Below, one piece after another: positions 8,179-17,000 of a DNA stretch of 64,000 nt. Below the pieces are notes generated by a model. The model was not told the DNA's origin. It saw only the letters and a list, made by a program, of their open reading frames with translations, and searched no databases. Position 1 is the first letter of the stretch. The number at the start of each line of letters is the position of its first letter. The position numbers and the translations under genes were made by a program. The stretch covers positions 62,001 through 126,000 of the forward strand of contig NZ_WEGL01000004.1 of the NCBI RefSeq assembly GCF_009604455.1. The letters are read 5' to 3'. This stretch comes from Streptomyces sp. RB17. Lineage in GTDB: Bacteria; Actinomycetota; Actinomycetes; Streptomycetales; Streptomycetaceae.

Positions 8179-8840
8179 TCAGCCGTTGCGCTTCCAGCGC
8201 GGCTTGTCCTCGCGGCGGCCGACGGAGCCGTTGCCACGGTGGTCGTCACGGCGGCCGTAGGGGCGCTCGTGGCCGCCGGCGCGGAAGCCGGGACGGTCGT
8301 CGCGGCGGTCGCGGTTGAAGGGACGGTCGCTGCCCCGGTGCCCGCCGCGCTCGTCCCGGCGGAAGCCGCCACGGTCGTCACGGCGCTCGAAGGAACGGCC
8401 ACCACGGTCGTCACGACGGTCACGGTCGAACGGACGGCGGTCGTCGCGGTCGAAAGGACGGCGGTCGTCACGGCGCTCGAAGCCGCGCCCACCGCGCTCA
8501 CCGCGCTCACCACGGTCGTCACGGCGCTCGAAGGAACGGCCACCACGGTCGTCACGACGGTCACGGTCGAACGGGCGACGGTCGTCGCGGTCGAACGGAC
8601 GGCGGTCGTCGCGGCGCTCGAAGCCCCGGCCACCACGGTCGCCCCGCTCCTCACGACGCTCGAACCCACGGTCACGGTCGAACGGACGGCGGTCGTCACG
8701 GCGGTCGTCGCGCCGCTCGAAGCCACGGCCACCGCGGTCACCGCGGTCGTAACCACCGCGCTCGCCCCGCTCACCACGGTCCCGGTCGAAGCCGCCGCGC
8801 CGCTCCCGGCGCTCGTACGGCGCCGAAGCCGCCGGACGCT
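8179..8840 (-). repeat. Repetitive Arg/Asp-rich coding tail of the helicase
   Basis: The DNA encoding the helicase C-terminus is built of degenerate repeats of units such as RGFERRDDRRPFDRD and DRRPFDRDRRDDRGG. Blocks around 8395-8470 and 8518-8600 are almost identical. Length variation between strains by slippage or recombination is to be expected. Confidence 0.8.
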
Positions 8841-10404
8841 CCTCGCGCTCGGCCTCCCGCCGCTCCGGCTCCTCGGCCACGGCCACGAGCTCCTCCGCCG
8901 CCGTCGCCTGGGCCTCGGCCACCGCGGCCTCCGGGTCCTCGCCGCGCTCGCGGGCGACCCGGGCGACCAGCCGGTCGGCCTCCTCGCGCAGCTCGGTCGC
9001 ACGGCGCTGGGCGCGCTCCAGCTGCTTGGTGAGCTGGGCGACCTCACGCTCGGCCTGCTGGGCGGCGTTGGCGGCGGACTCGGACTGGACCTCGGTCATG
9101 GAGCGGGCGCCGGTGATCTCGGCGACCTCCGGGTCGAAGGCGGCGCCGCCCTGGATGATGTGGCGGGCCGCGTCGACGCCGGCGTCCTCCATCAGACGGA
9201 AGATCTGGCGCCGCTGGTGCGGCAGGGAGAGCGACACGACCGTGCCGGTACGGCCCGCACGCGCGGTACGGCCGGCCCGGTGCAGGTAGTCCTTGTGGTC
9301 GCCGGCCGGGTCCACGTTCAGGACCAGGTCGATGCCGTCGACGTGGATGCCGCGGGCGGCGACGTCGGTGGCGACCAGGACGTTGACGTAACCGTCCTTG
9401 AAGTCGGCCAGGGTGCGGGTACGGGCGCCCTGGGTCATGCCGCCGTGCAGCGCGTCGGCCTTCACACCCGCGTCGCGCAGCTGCTCGGCGACGCGGTCGG
9501 CGCCCAGCTGGGTGCGGACGAAGATGATCGTGCGGCCCTTGCGGGAGGCGATCGCGGCGGTGACCGGCGCCTTGTCCTTGGGCTTCACGATGAGGATGTG
9601 GTGCGACATGGTCGTCACCGCGCCCTGCGCCGCGTCCACCTCGTGGTGGACGGGGTTGTTCAGGTAGCGGTCGACCAGGGTCTTGATCTCGTTCTCCATC
9701 GTGGCGGAGAAGAGCATGCGCTGGCCGCCGGCCGGGACCTGGTCGAGCAGCTCGGTGACCTCGGGCAGGAAGCCCAGGTCGGACATCTGGTCGGCCTCGT
9801 CGAGGACGGCGATCTGGACGTCCTGGAGGGAGCAGGCGCCGCGGTTGATGATGTCGCGCAGGCGGCCCGGGGTGGCGACGAGGATGTCGACGCCGCGCTC
9901 CAGGGCGTAGATCTGGTTGCCCATCGAAGTGCCGCCGCAGACGACCTTCATCTTCAGGCCGACGACGTCGCCGTACGGCTGGAGGGCGTCGGCGACCTGC
10001 ATGGCCAGCTCGCGGGTCGGGGTGAGGATGACGGCACGGGGCCGCTTCTTCTCGGTACGGCCGCCGGCCAGCTGGGCCAGGGTCGGCAGACCGAAGGAGA
10101 GCGTCTTGCCGGAGCCGGTGCGGCCACGGCCGAGGATGTCCTTGCCGGCCAGGGCGTCCGGGATGGTCGCGGCCTGGATCGGGAAGGGGGTCGTCACGCC
10201 GTTCTGCGCGAGCTTGCGCACCACGCCCTCGGGCAGGCCGAGGTCGGCGAAGGTGATCTGGGGGGTCTGGGTCTGGGGGGTGTCAGCGGCCTCGGGGGCC
10301 TCGGTGACCTCGCCCGTCGCGTCGGTGAGCTCCTTGTCGAGCTCATCGAGCTCGTTGAGCTCGTTCTCGGACACGACGAACTGATCAGTACTGGACACGG
10401 ACAT
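8179..10404 (-). CDS. DEAD-box RNA helicase with long charged tail
   Basis: A 741-residue ATP-dependent RNA helicase. Seen in order: Q-motif region (FADLGLPEGVVRKL), Walker A GRTGSGKT (94-101), PTREL, ATPGR, DEAD box (202-205), SAT, and the helicase-C motifs ATDVAARGIHV and HRAGRTARAG. After a coiled-coil-like segment the last 215 residues are a low-complexity tail of Arg/Asp/Gly/Phe repeats, a probable RNA-binding disordered region. Such helicases act in ribosome assembly and RNA turnover, often in the cold. The start at 10404 has GGAAGG twelve bases upstream, a rather long spacing. The protein stands alone. Confidence 0.93.
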   Translation of the reverse strand: MSVSSTDQFVVSENELNELDELDKELTDATGEVTEAPEAADTPQTQTPQITFADLGLPEGVVRKLAQNGVTTPFPIQAATIPDALAGKDILGRGRTGSGKTLSFGLPTLAQLAGGRTEKKRPRAVILTPTRELAMQVADALQPYGDVVGLKMKVVCGGTSMGNQIYALERGVDILVATPGRLRDIINRGACSLQDVQIAVLDEADQMSDLGFLPEVTELLDQVPAGGQRMLFSATMENEIKTLVDRYLNNPVHHEVDAAQGAVTTMSHHILIVKPKDKAPVTAAIASRKGRTIIFVRTQLGADRVAEQLRDAGVKADALHGGMTQGARTRTLADFKDGYVNVLVATDVAARGIHVDGIDLVLNVDPAGDHKDYLHRAGRTARAGRTGTVVSLSLPHQRRQIFRLMEDAGVDAARHIIQGGAAFDPEVAEITGARSMTEVQSESAANAAQQAEREVAQLTKQLERAQRRATELREEADRLVARVARERGEDPEAAVAEAQATAAEELVAVAEEPERREAEREERPAASAPYERRERRGGFDRDRGERGERGGYDRGDRGGRGFERRDDRRDDRRPFDRDRGFERREERGDRGGRGFERRDDRRPFDRDDRRPFDRDRRDDRGGRSFERRDDRGERGERGGRGFERRDDRRPFDRDDRRPFDRDRRDDRGGRSFERRDDRGGFRRDERGGHRGSDRPFNRDRRDDRPGFRAGGHERPYGRRDDHRGNGSVGRREDKPRWKRNG

Positions 10405-10639
10405 GCGAATGCGAAACCTTCCGGAGTCTCGTCGGCACGCGCCCGTCAACTCCGTGATTCGCTCACGACCGCCTCAATGCGGTCCGCCACGGCAAGGGAG
10501 AGTACGCGCCACACGGCGCGCTCTGTGGTGGCGCCGGGCAAATGGGATCAAACGATCTACCACCATACGCACCCACCACCCCTGAAGGCAAACCGGCTCC
10601 ATATCCGCAGGTGAGCCCCGTCCCCGGCACCGCCCGGGA

Positions 10640-11173
10640 TCACGCCCCGACGCCCTCACCGGGTGCCGGCGCCGGTTCGCGCTGGACGAGCTGGGTGCCC
10701 GTCGCCTCGTGGGCCGAGGAGGACGGCTCGGCCGACGGGGGCTCGGAGGTCGCCGGCGGCGGGGTGGAGGCGGGCGGCTGGGGCGGAGCGGAGGTGGCGG
10801 GCGGCGTCGGCGGGGCGTTGGTCGGTGCCGGATCCCCCGGGTCGGAGGTCCTGCCGGGCTTGCCGGGCTTCGCCGAGGCCGCGGGCGAACTGCCCTCGCC
10901 GGACGGGGCGGAGTCCGACGGGGAGGCCGACTCCTCCCCGGGCTTCTTCTTGCCGTCGTGCTTGTGTTTGCCGTCACCGGCCGCGCCACCATGCCCGCCG
11001 AAGCCGCCGGCACCGTCCACCGGGCCGCCCTCGGGCGCCTGGCCACCGTGCCGCCCCGCCGAGTGCGGGGGCCGGGCCCGGCCCGCGTCGTCACCCACGT
11101 TCACACAGCCGGCGGCAGCGGCGAGGGTCAGCACCGTGACGGTGAGCCGGACGGGTACGGACAAGGGGCGCAC
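10640..11173 (-). CDS. Proline/serine-rich secreted lipoprotein
   Basis: A 177-residue protein with a typical lipoprotein signal: basic and hydrophobic start (RPLSVPVRLTVTVLTL) and lipobox AAAGC with Cys at 23. The rest is low-complexity, Gly/His/Lys-rich then Pro/Ser/Thr-rich, with no enzymatic domain, as in wall-spanning linkers. GTG at 11173 is chosen because GGAGGT lies seven bases before it; an upstream frame extension lacks such a site. It is followed downstream by the DEAD-box helicase after a 235-base gap. Function unknown. Confidence 0.7.
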   Translation of the reverse strand: MRPLSVPVRLTVTVLTLAAAAGCVNVGDDAGRARPPHSAGRHGGQAPEGGPVDGAGGFGGHGGAAGDGKHKHDGKKKPGEESASPSDSAPSGEGSSPAASAKPGKPGRTSDPGDPAPTNAPPTPPATSAPPQPPASTPPPATSEPPSAEPSSSAHEATGTQLVQREPAPAPGEGVGA

Positions 11174-11275
11174 GGCGGCCACCTCCGGAGGCAAGGAAAG
11201 GAGTCAACCTCCCCAACTCCCGCCGCCCACAAGAGGACACGCGCCCCGCAAGCCTCCGACGCGGACGCCCCACCC

Positions 11276-11626
11276 TCACCCGTACCCGAGGGTGTGCAGC
11301 CGGGCGTCGTCGATGCCGAAGTGGTGAGCGATCTCATGCACCACGGTCACCTCGGTCTCCACGACGACGTCCTCGCGTGACGCGCACATCCGCAGCGTCG
11401 GCCCGCGGTAGATGGTGATCCGGTCCGGCAGCACACCCGCGTACCACTCGCCCCGGTCGGTCAGCGGCGTGCCCTCGTACAGTCCGAGCAGCTCGGGGTC
11501 GCCGGCGGGCGGTTCGTCCTCGACGAACACCGCCACGTTGTCCATGAGCCGCATCAGCTCCGGCGGGATCCGGTCGAGCGCCTCGGCGACCAGTTCCTCG
11601 AAGTCCTCGCGCGTCATCTCCAGCAC
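11276..11626 (-). CDS. Small zincin-like metallopeptidase family protein
   Basis: A 116-residue protein with the zinc-protease motif HEIAHHFGID near its C-terminus, where the two His and the Glu would bind zinc and activate water, and a conserved-looking middle (YEGTPLTDRGEWYAGVLPD). This is the compact single-domain metallopeptidase family (PF06262-like) common in actinobacteria, whose substrates are not known. The start is taken as GTG at 11626 (MLEMTREDF); ATG at 11617 is an alternative because neither has a clear ribosome-binding site. It is divergent from the metallophosphoesterase gene and ends about 100 bases before the lipoprotein gene begins. Confidence 0.75.
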   Translation of the reverse strand: MLEMTREDFEELVAEALDRIPPELMRLMDNVAVFVEDEPPAGDPELLGLYEGTPLTDRGEWYAGVLPDRITIYRGPTLRMCASREDVVVETEVTVVHEIAHHFGIDDARLHTLGYG

Positions 11627-11741
11627 AGGGCCATTGTCCGGTACAGGACCCCGTACGAGAGCGGTACGGCGCCGCATATCCGCCCCGGTCCATGGGCATA
11701 CGGCACCAATGGTCCGCGTCCCTGTCGCAGCCCTCCGCACG

Positions 11742-13295
11742 ATGACGAACCGCATGCGCAGCACGGCGAACCATCTGCGCCCCCGCCGCCGCGGCGCCCG
11801 CCCGCTTCCCGTGCTGGAACTCGCCGCCCGGCCCCGCCCCTGGCTGCGCGCCCTCGGCCTCACGGCCGTCGTCCTCCTCGGCGCCTGGCTCGGCCTGCTG
11901 ATCGTCGGAAACGTACGGGCCCCGGTCGGCCCCATGAACACGACGATGGCGCTGCGCCCGTCACTCACCGGCGGCACGAAGATCAACGTCTCGCCACTGG
12001 GCGCGCTCACCCTGGACAGCCATGTGGCGCCCGTCCGCCTGGACGTCAACGTGGACCAACTGGACCCGCTCCGCGCCCAGGCCCTGGTCGACCACCCCGA
12101 GCGGATCTCCGGCCTGCAGGACGAGGTCGCCAAGGACGTCGAGCACGGCACGCTGGACCTGGCCGTGCGCTCCTGCATCGCCGTGGTCGCCGGCGCCACG
12201 GCCCTCGGCCTCGCGGTGTACCGCAGCCCCCGCCGCGCCCTGGCCGCCGGCGGTCTCGCGCTGGCCCTGCTCGCCGCGTCCGGGGCGAGCGCGTACGCCA
12301 CCTGGAACCCGAAGTCGGTCCTGGAACCGAAGTTCTCCGGGCTGCTCAGCTCGGCGCCGGCGGTGGTCGGCAACGCGCGCAGCATCGTCACCGACTTCGA
12401 CGTCTACCAGAAGGAGCTGGCCCGCCTGGTGACGAACGTGACGAAGCTCTACGACGTCACGTCCACACTCCCGGCCTACCAGCCGGACCCCTCCACCATC
12501 CGGGTTCTGCACGTGTCGGACATCCACCTCAACCCGGCGAGCTGGAAGATCATCGCCTCGCTGGTGGAGCAGTACCAGGTGAACGTGATCGTCGACTCCG
12601 GCGACACGATGGACCACGGCATCGCGGCGGAGAACGGCTTCCTGGACCCGATCCGGGATCTGGGCGTGCCGTACGTCTGGGTGCGCGGCAACCACGATTC
12701 CCGGATCACCCAGCGCTATCTGGAGCGGATGAAGAACGTGCACGTCCTGGACGACGGCCGAGCGCAGACGGTCGCGGGGCTGCGGTTCGCGGGCATCGGC
12801 GATCCGCAGTTCACCCCCGACCGCTCGGTGGTGCCCGGCGGGGACGCGGCCGAGCGGCTGGCGGGCGACCGGCTGGCCAGCGCCCTGCGCGACCAGCGGG
12901 CGACCGGCACCCCGGTCGATGTCGCGATCGCCCACGAGCCCTCGGCGGCCCGTGAGACGGACGGCGCGGTGCCGCTGGTGCTGTGCGGCCATCTGCACCA
13001 CGAGGGGGACGAGATGCTGCCGTACGGCACCCGGCTGCGCATGGAGGGTTCCACGGGCGGGAGCGGGCTGCGGGCGGTGGAGCACAAGTACCCCGCGCCC
13101 ATCGAGGCCTCGATCCTCTACTTCGACCGCGACAGCCACCGTCTCCAGGCCTGGGACGCGATCAAACTGGGCGGACTGGGGGAGACGACGGCCGAGGTCA
13201 GCCGCCATCTGGCGGACGAGAACCGACCTCGGACCATGCCTTCCCCGGGCACCCCGTCCCCCTCTTCCCCCACCTCGTCCGCCCCCTCGCCGTAA
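11742..13295 (+). CDS. Membrane-anchored metallophosphoesterase
   Basis: A calcineurin-type phosphoesterase of about 517 residues. Two N-terminal membrane segments (LGLTAVVLLGAWLGLLIVG and a second pair near residues 145-185) precede the catalytic domain. Metal-binding motifs are complete: DIH (260-262), GD (287-288), GNHD (316-319) and GHLHH (416-420). The domain is probably outside the membrane or at its face; the substrate cannot be told from sequence. A proline/serine tail ends the protein. The start is uncertain: ATG at 11742 is used, with another ATG 33 bases earlier; neither has a good ribosome-binding site. Confidence 0.85.
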   Translation: MTNRMRSTANHLRPRRRGARPLPVLELAARPRPWLRALGLTAVVLLGAWLGLLIVGNVRAPVGPMNTTMALRPSLTGGTKINVSPLGALTLDSHVAPVRLDVNVDQLDPLRAQALVDHPERISGLQDEVAKDVEHGTLDLAVRSCIAVVAGATALGLAVYRSPRRALAAGGLALALLAASGASAYATWNPKSVLEPKFSGLLSSAPAVVGNARSIVTDFDVYQKELARLVTNVTKLYDVTSTLPAYQPDPSTIRVLHVSDIHLNPASWKIIASLVEQYQVNVIVDSGDTMDHGIAAENGFLDPIRDLGVPYVWVRGNHDSRITQRYLERMKNVHVLDDGRAQTVAGLRFAGIGDPQFTPDRSVVPGGDAAERLAGDRLASALRDQRATGTPVDVAIAHEPSAARETDGAVPLVLCGHLHHEGDEMLPYGTRLRMEGSTGGSGLRAVEHKYPAPIEASILYFDRDSHRLQAWDAIKLGGLGETTAEVSRHLADENRPRTMPSPGTPSPSSPTSSAPSP

Positions 13296-13301
13296 ACCGT
13301 T

Positions 13302-13331
13302 TTGGCGATACTCCCCGCCATCCCATATGCT
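13302..13331 (+). promoter_or_regulatory. Promoter of the tRNA-Glu/Asp/Phe cluster
   Basis: TTGGCG (13302-13307) and TATGCT (13326-13331) are spaced 18 bases apart, close to the housekeeping consensus, and lie 45 bases before the tRNA-Glu gene. Confidence 0.55.
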
Positions 13332-13375
13332 TCTCACGTCCCCGACGCGCTGAGAAGCGCCCAGGCGGGCCGATA

Positions 13376-13448
13376 GCCCTCATCGTCTAGCGGCCTAGGA
13401 CGCCGCCCTTTCAAGGCGGTAGCACGGGTTCGAATCCCGTTGGGGGCA
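13376..13448 (+). tRNA. tRNA-Glu (UUC anticodon)
   Basis: A 73-base cloverleaf. The acceptor stem pairs with one G-T wobble, the anticodon stem CCGCC/GGCGG frames a TTC anticodon, and the T-loop is GGTTCGAATCC. CCA is not encoded. First gene of a three-tRNA cluster. Confidence 0.95.
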
Positions 13449-13484
13449 CGCAATACCGTGTGCGACACTGTTGCACGCAAGCTT

Positions 13485-13559
13485 GGTCCTGTGGAGCAGT
13501 TTGGAGTGCTCGCCACCCTGTCAAGGTGGAGGCCGCGGGTTCAAATCCCGTCAGGACCG
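13485..13559 (+). tRNA. tRNA-Asp (GUC anticodon), copy 1
   Basis: A 75-base tRNA with acceptor GGTCCTG/CAGGACC and anticodon stem CCACC/GGTGG around GTC. It is identical base for base to the tRNA-Asp at 18152-18226. Confidence 0.95.
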
Positions 13560-13560
13560 C

Positions 13561-13582
13561 TGGTGTTTCACGTGAAACACCA
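13561..13582. promoter_or_regulatory. parS-type ParB-binding site
   Basis: A 22-bp perfect palindrome whose 16-bp core (13564-13579) is TGTTTCACGTGAAACA, the chromosomal parS consensus used by ParB in Streptomyces and, with one variable base, in Bacillus. It fills the gap between tRNA-Asp and tRNA-Phe. In Streptomyces such sites cluster around the origin, which places this window in that part of the chromosome. Confidence 0.9.
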
Positions 13583-13583
13583 T

Positions 13584-13657
13584 GGCTGGGTAGCTCAGTT
13601 GGTACGAGCGTCCGCCTGAAAAGCGGAAGGTCGCCGGTTCGACCCCGGCCCCAGCCA
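13584..13657 (+). tRNA. tRNA-Phe (GAA anticodon)
   Basis: A 74-base tRNA with acceptor GGCTGGG/CCCAGCC and anticodon stem TCCGC/GCGGA around GAA. It begins one base after the parS palindrome ends. Confidence 0.95.
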
Positions 13658-13664
13658 CAGCCAG

Positions 13665-13692
13665 AAAGCCCCGTTCAGCCGAACGGGGCTTT
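13665..13692 (+). terminator. Terminator of the tRNA cluster
   Basis: A 12-bp stem (AAAGCCCCGTTC with its complement) and a 4-base loop, ending in TTT, eight bases after tRNA-Phe. Confidence 0.85.
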
Positions 13693-13720
13693 CGTTGTCT
13701 TGGGACTCGGGGAGGCAACG

Positions 13721-14017
13721 GTGGGGGACACCGACCTGGAGAAGGTCCGGGCGCGGTACGGACTGCTCGCGGTCATCGTCAGCAATCTCGCGATCGTCGC
13801 GGTCGCGACCGTCGGGGTATGGCGGCTCGACGGGGACAAGTCCGTGATCGTCGGCATCCTGACCGCCGCGTTCACCGCCATGAGCAGCATGACGACCGCC
13901 TACCTGGGCATCAAGGCCGTCGCCAACACCGCGAAGTCGATCGGCCTCAGCGGCGCGACGCCCCCGCGGCAGAGCGAACCGGCCCCCTCCGCAGCGCCCG
14001 CTCAGCGCACTCCCTAG
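13721..14017 (+). CDS. Small two-pass membrane protein
   Basis: A 98-residue protein with two probable membrane helices (LLAVIVSNLAIVAVATVGVW and IVGILTAAFTAMSSMTTAYL) and a Pro/Ala-rich tail. GTG at 13721 is used because GGGGAGG lies six bases before it; the longer open frame runs back through tRNA genes and is not credible. It sits between the tRNA terminator and hrpA in the same direction. No family recognised. Confidence 0.65.
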   Translation: MGDTDLEKVRARYGLLAVIVSNLAIVAVATVGVWRLDGDKSVIVGILTAAFTAMSSMTTAYLGIKAVANTAKSIGLSGATPPRQSEPAPSAAPAQRTP

Positions 14018-14074
14018 GCAGCGCGGGCAAATCGTTCGCGTGTTTTTCCGGCGGGGTGCGATCCTGGATCCCGT

Positions 14075-17000
14075 ATGTCTACGCATCCCGCCCCCGTTCT
14101 CGGCACCCTCGCCCCCCGTCTGACCGAGTTGTCGCTGCGCGACGCGCATCGGCTCGGCCGGCGGCTCGAGGGCGCGCGCAAGATCCGTAAGCCGGAGGCC
14201 CGCGCCGCCGTCCTCGCCGAGATCGAGGCGGAGGTCGGTAAGGCCGAGGTCCGTATGGCCGAGCGGCGTGTCCGCGTGCCCGCCGTCTCGTACCCCGAGC
14301 AGCTGCCGGTCAGCCAGAAGAAGGACGAGATCGCGGCGGCCATCCGCGATCACCAGGTCGTCATCGTGGCCGGTGAGACCGGTTCCGGAAAGACCACGCA
14401 GATCCCGAAGATCTGTCTGGAGCTGGGCCGGGGTGTGCGCGGCATGATCGGGCACACCCAGCCCCGGCGGATCGCCGCCCGGACGGTCGCCGAGCGCGTG
14501 GCGGAGGAGCTGAAGACGCCCCTCGGTGAGTCCGTCGGCTGGAAGGTGCGGTTCACCGACCAGGTGAATCCGGAGGCCACCTTCATCAAGCTGATGACGG
14601 ACGGCATCCTGCTCGCGGAGATCCAGACCGACCGCGAGCTGCGCGCCTACGACACGATCATCATCGACGAGGCGCACGAGCGGTCGCTCAACATCGACTT
14701 CCTGCTCGGTTACCTGGCCCAGCTGCTGCCGAAGCGGCCGGATCTCAAGGTCGTCATCACCTCGGCGACCATCGACCCCGAACGCTTCTCCCGGCACTTC
14801 GACGACGCGCCGATCGTCGAAGTCAGCGGGCGGACGTACCCCGTGGAGGTGCGCTATCGCCCGCTCCTCGAAGAGGACTCGGACGACACCGACCGGGACC
14901 AGATCACCGCGATCTGCGACGCGGTCGAGGAACTCCAGGCCGAAGGCCAGGGCGACATCCTGGTCTTCCTCTCCGGTGAGCGGGAGATCCGGGACACGGC
15001 GGACGCGCTGGAGAAGAAGAGGTACCCCCGCGCCGGAGGCGCTCATTGGCAGGGCACGGAGATCCTGCCCCTGTACGCCCGGCTGTCGCACGCCGAGCAG
15101 CACCGGGTGTTCCAGCCGCACACCGGGCGCAGGATCGTTCTGGCCACGAACGTCGCCGAGACCTCCCTCACGGTCCCCGGCATCAAGTACGTCATCGACC
15201 CCGGCTTCGCCCGGATCAGCCGCTACAGCCACCGCACCAAGGTCCAGCGGCTGCCCATCGAGCCGGTCTCGCAGGCCAGCGCCAACCAGCGCAAGGGCCG
15301 CTGCGGCCGTACGTCCGACGGCATCTGCATCCGGCTGTACTCCGAGGACGACTTCCTCGCCCGCCCGGAGTTCACCGACGCCGAGATCCTCCGTACGAAC
15401 CTCGCCTCCGTCATCCTCCAGATGACCGCGGCCGGCCTCGGCGACATCGAGAAGTTCCCCTTCATCGATCCGCCGGACCATCGCAACATCCGGGACGGCG
15501 TACAGCTGCTGCAGGAGCTGCACGCGCTCGACCCCGCGCAGAAGGACCCGCGCAAACGCCTCACCGACACCGGCCGCAAGCTGGCTCAGCTGCCCGTCGA
15601 CCCGCGCCTGGCCCGCATGGTCCTGGAGGCCGACAAGAACGGCTGTGTCCGCGAGGTCATGGTCATCGCGGCCGCGCTGTCCATCCAGGACCCGCGCGAG
15701 CGCCCGGCCGACAAGCAGGCCCAGGCCGACCAGCAGCACGCCCGCTTCAAGGACGAGACCAGCGACTTCCTCGCCTACCTCAACCTGTGGCGGTACATCC
15801 GCGAGCAGCAGAAGGAGCGGGGATCGAGCTCCTTCCGCCGGATGTGCAAGCAGGAGTACCTGAACTTCCTGCGCATCCGTGAGTGGCAGGACATCTACAC
15901 CCAGCTGCGCACGGTCGCCAAGCAGATGGGCATGCACCTCGAGGAGCCCGCGGCGGGTACGGACGCCCCCGCCGACCGCATCCACACCTCCCTGCTCGCC
16001 GGCCTCCTCTCGCACGTCGGGATGAAGGACGTACGCGACGGCAACAAGAACGAGTACCTGGGCGCCCGCAATGCCAAGTTCGCGATCTTCCCGGGCTCGG
16101 CGCTGTTCAAGAAGCAGCCGAAGTTCGTGATGTCGGCCGAACTGGTGGAGACGAGCCGGCTCTGGGCCCGGGTCAACGCGAAGATCGAGCCGGAGTGGGT
16201 CGAACCGCTCGCCGAGCACCTCCTCAAGCGGACGTACAGCGAGCCGCACTGGGAGAAGGACCAGGCGGCCGTGATGGCGTACGAGAAGGTCACGCTGTAC
16301 GGCGTCCCGATCGTCGCCCAGCGCAAGGTGAACTACGGTCGCATCGACCCGGAGACGAGCCGCGAGCTGTTCATCCGCAACGCGCTGGTGGAGGGTGACT
16401 GGCGCACGCACCACAAGTTCTTCGCCGACAACCGCAGACTCCTCAGCGAGGTCGAGGAGCTGGAGCACCGGGCGCGGCGCCGGGACATCGTGGTCGACGA
16501 CGAGACGCTCTTCGACTTCTACGACCAGCGGGTGCCCGAACACGTCGTGTCCGGCGCGCACTTCGACTCCTGGTGGAAGCGGATGCGGCACGAGCAGCCC
16601 GACTTCCTGGACTTCGAGCGGGAGATGCTCATCCGGGAGTCGGCGGAGGCGGTCACCAAGGCCGACTATCCGGACGTCTGGCGGCAGGGCAACCTGAAGT
16701 TCAAGGTCACCTACCAGTTCGAGCCGGGCGCGGACGCGGACGGCGTCACGGTCCACATCCCGCTCCAGGTCCTCAACCAGGTCACGGACGAGGGCTTCGA
16801 CTGGCAGATCCCGGGCCTGCGCGAGGAGGTCGTGACGGAGCTGATCCGCACCCTCCCGAAGCCGATCCGCCGCAACTACGTACCGGCGCCGAACTACGCG
16901 AAGGCGTTCCTGGAGCGGGCGGTGCCCCTGCAGGAGCCGCTGCCGGTGACGATGGCCCGCGAGCTGAAGCGGATGGTCGGCGTCCCGTTCGAGGCGGACG

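Noticed and set aside
8239..10614. A 791-codon plus-strand frame opposite the DEAD-box helicase
   Set aside because: Low-complexity Val/Ala/Thr shadow of the real gene; no domain and no ribosome-binding site.
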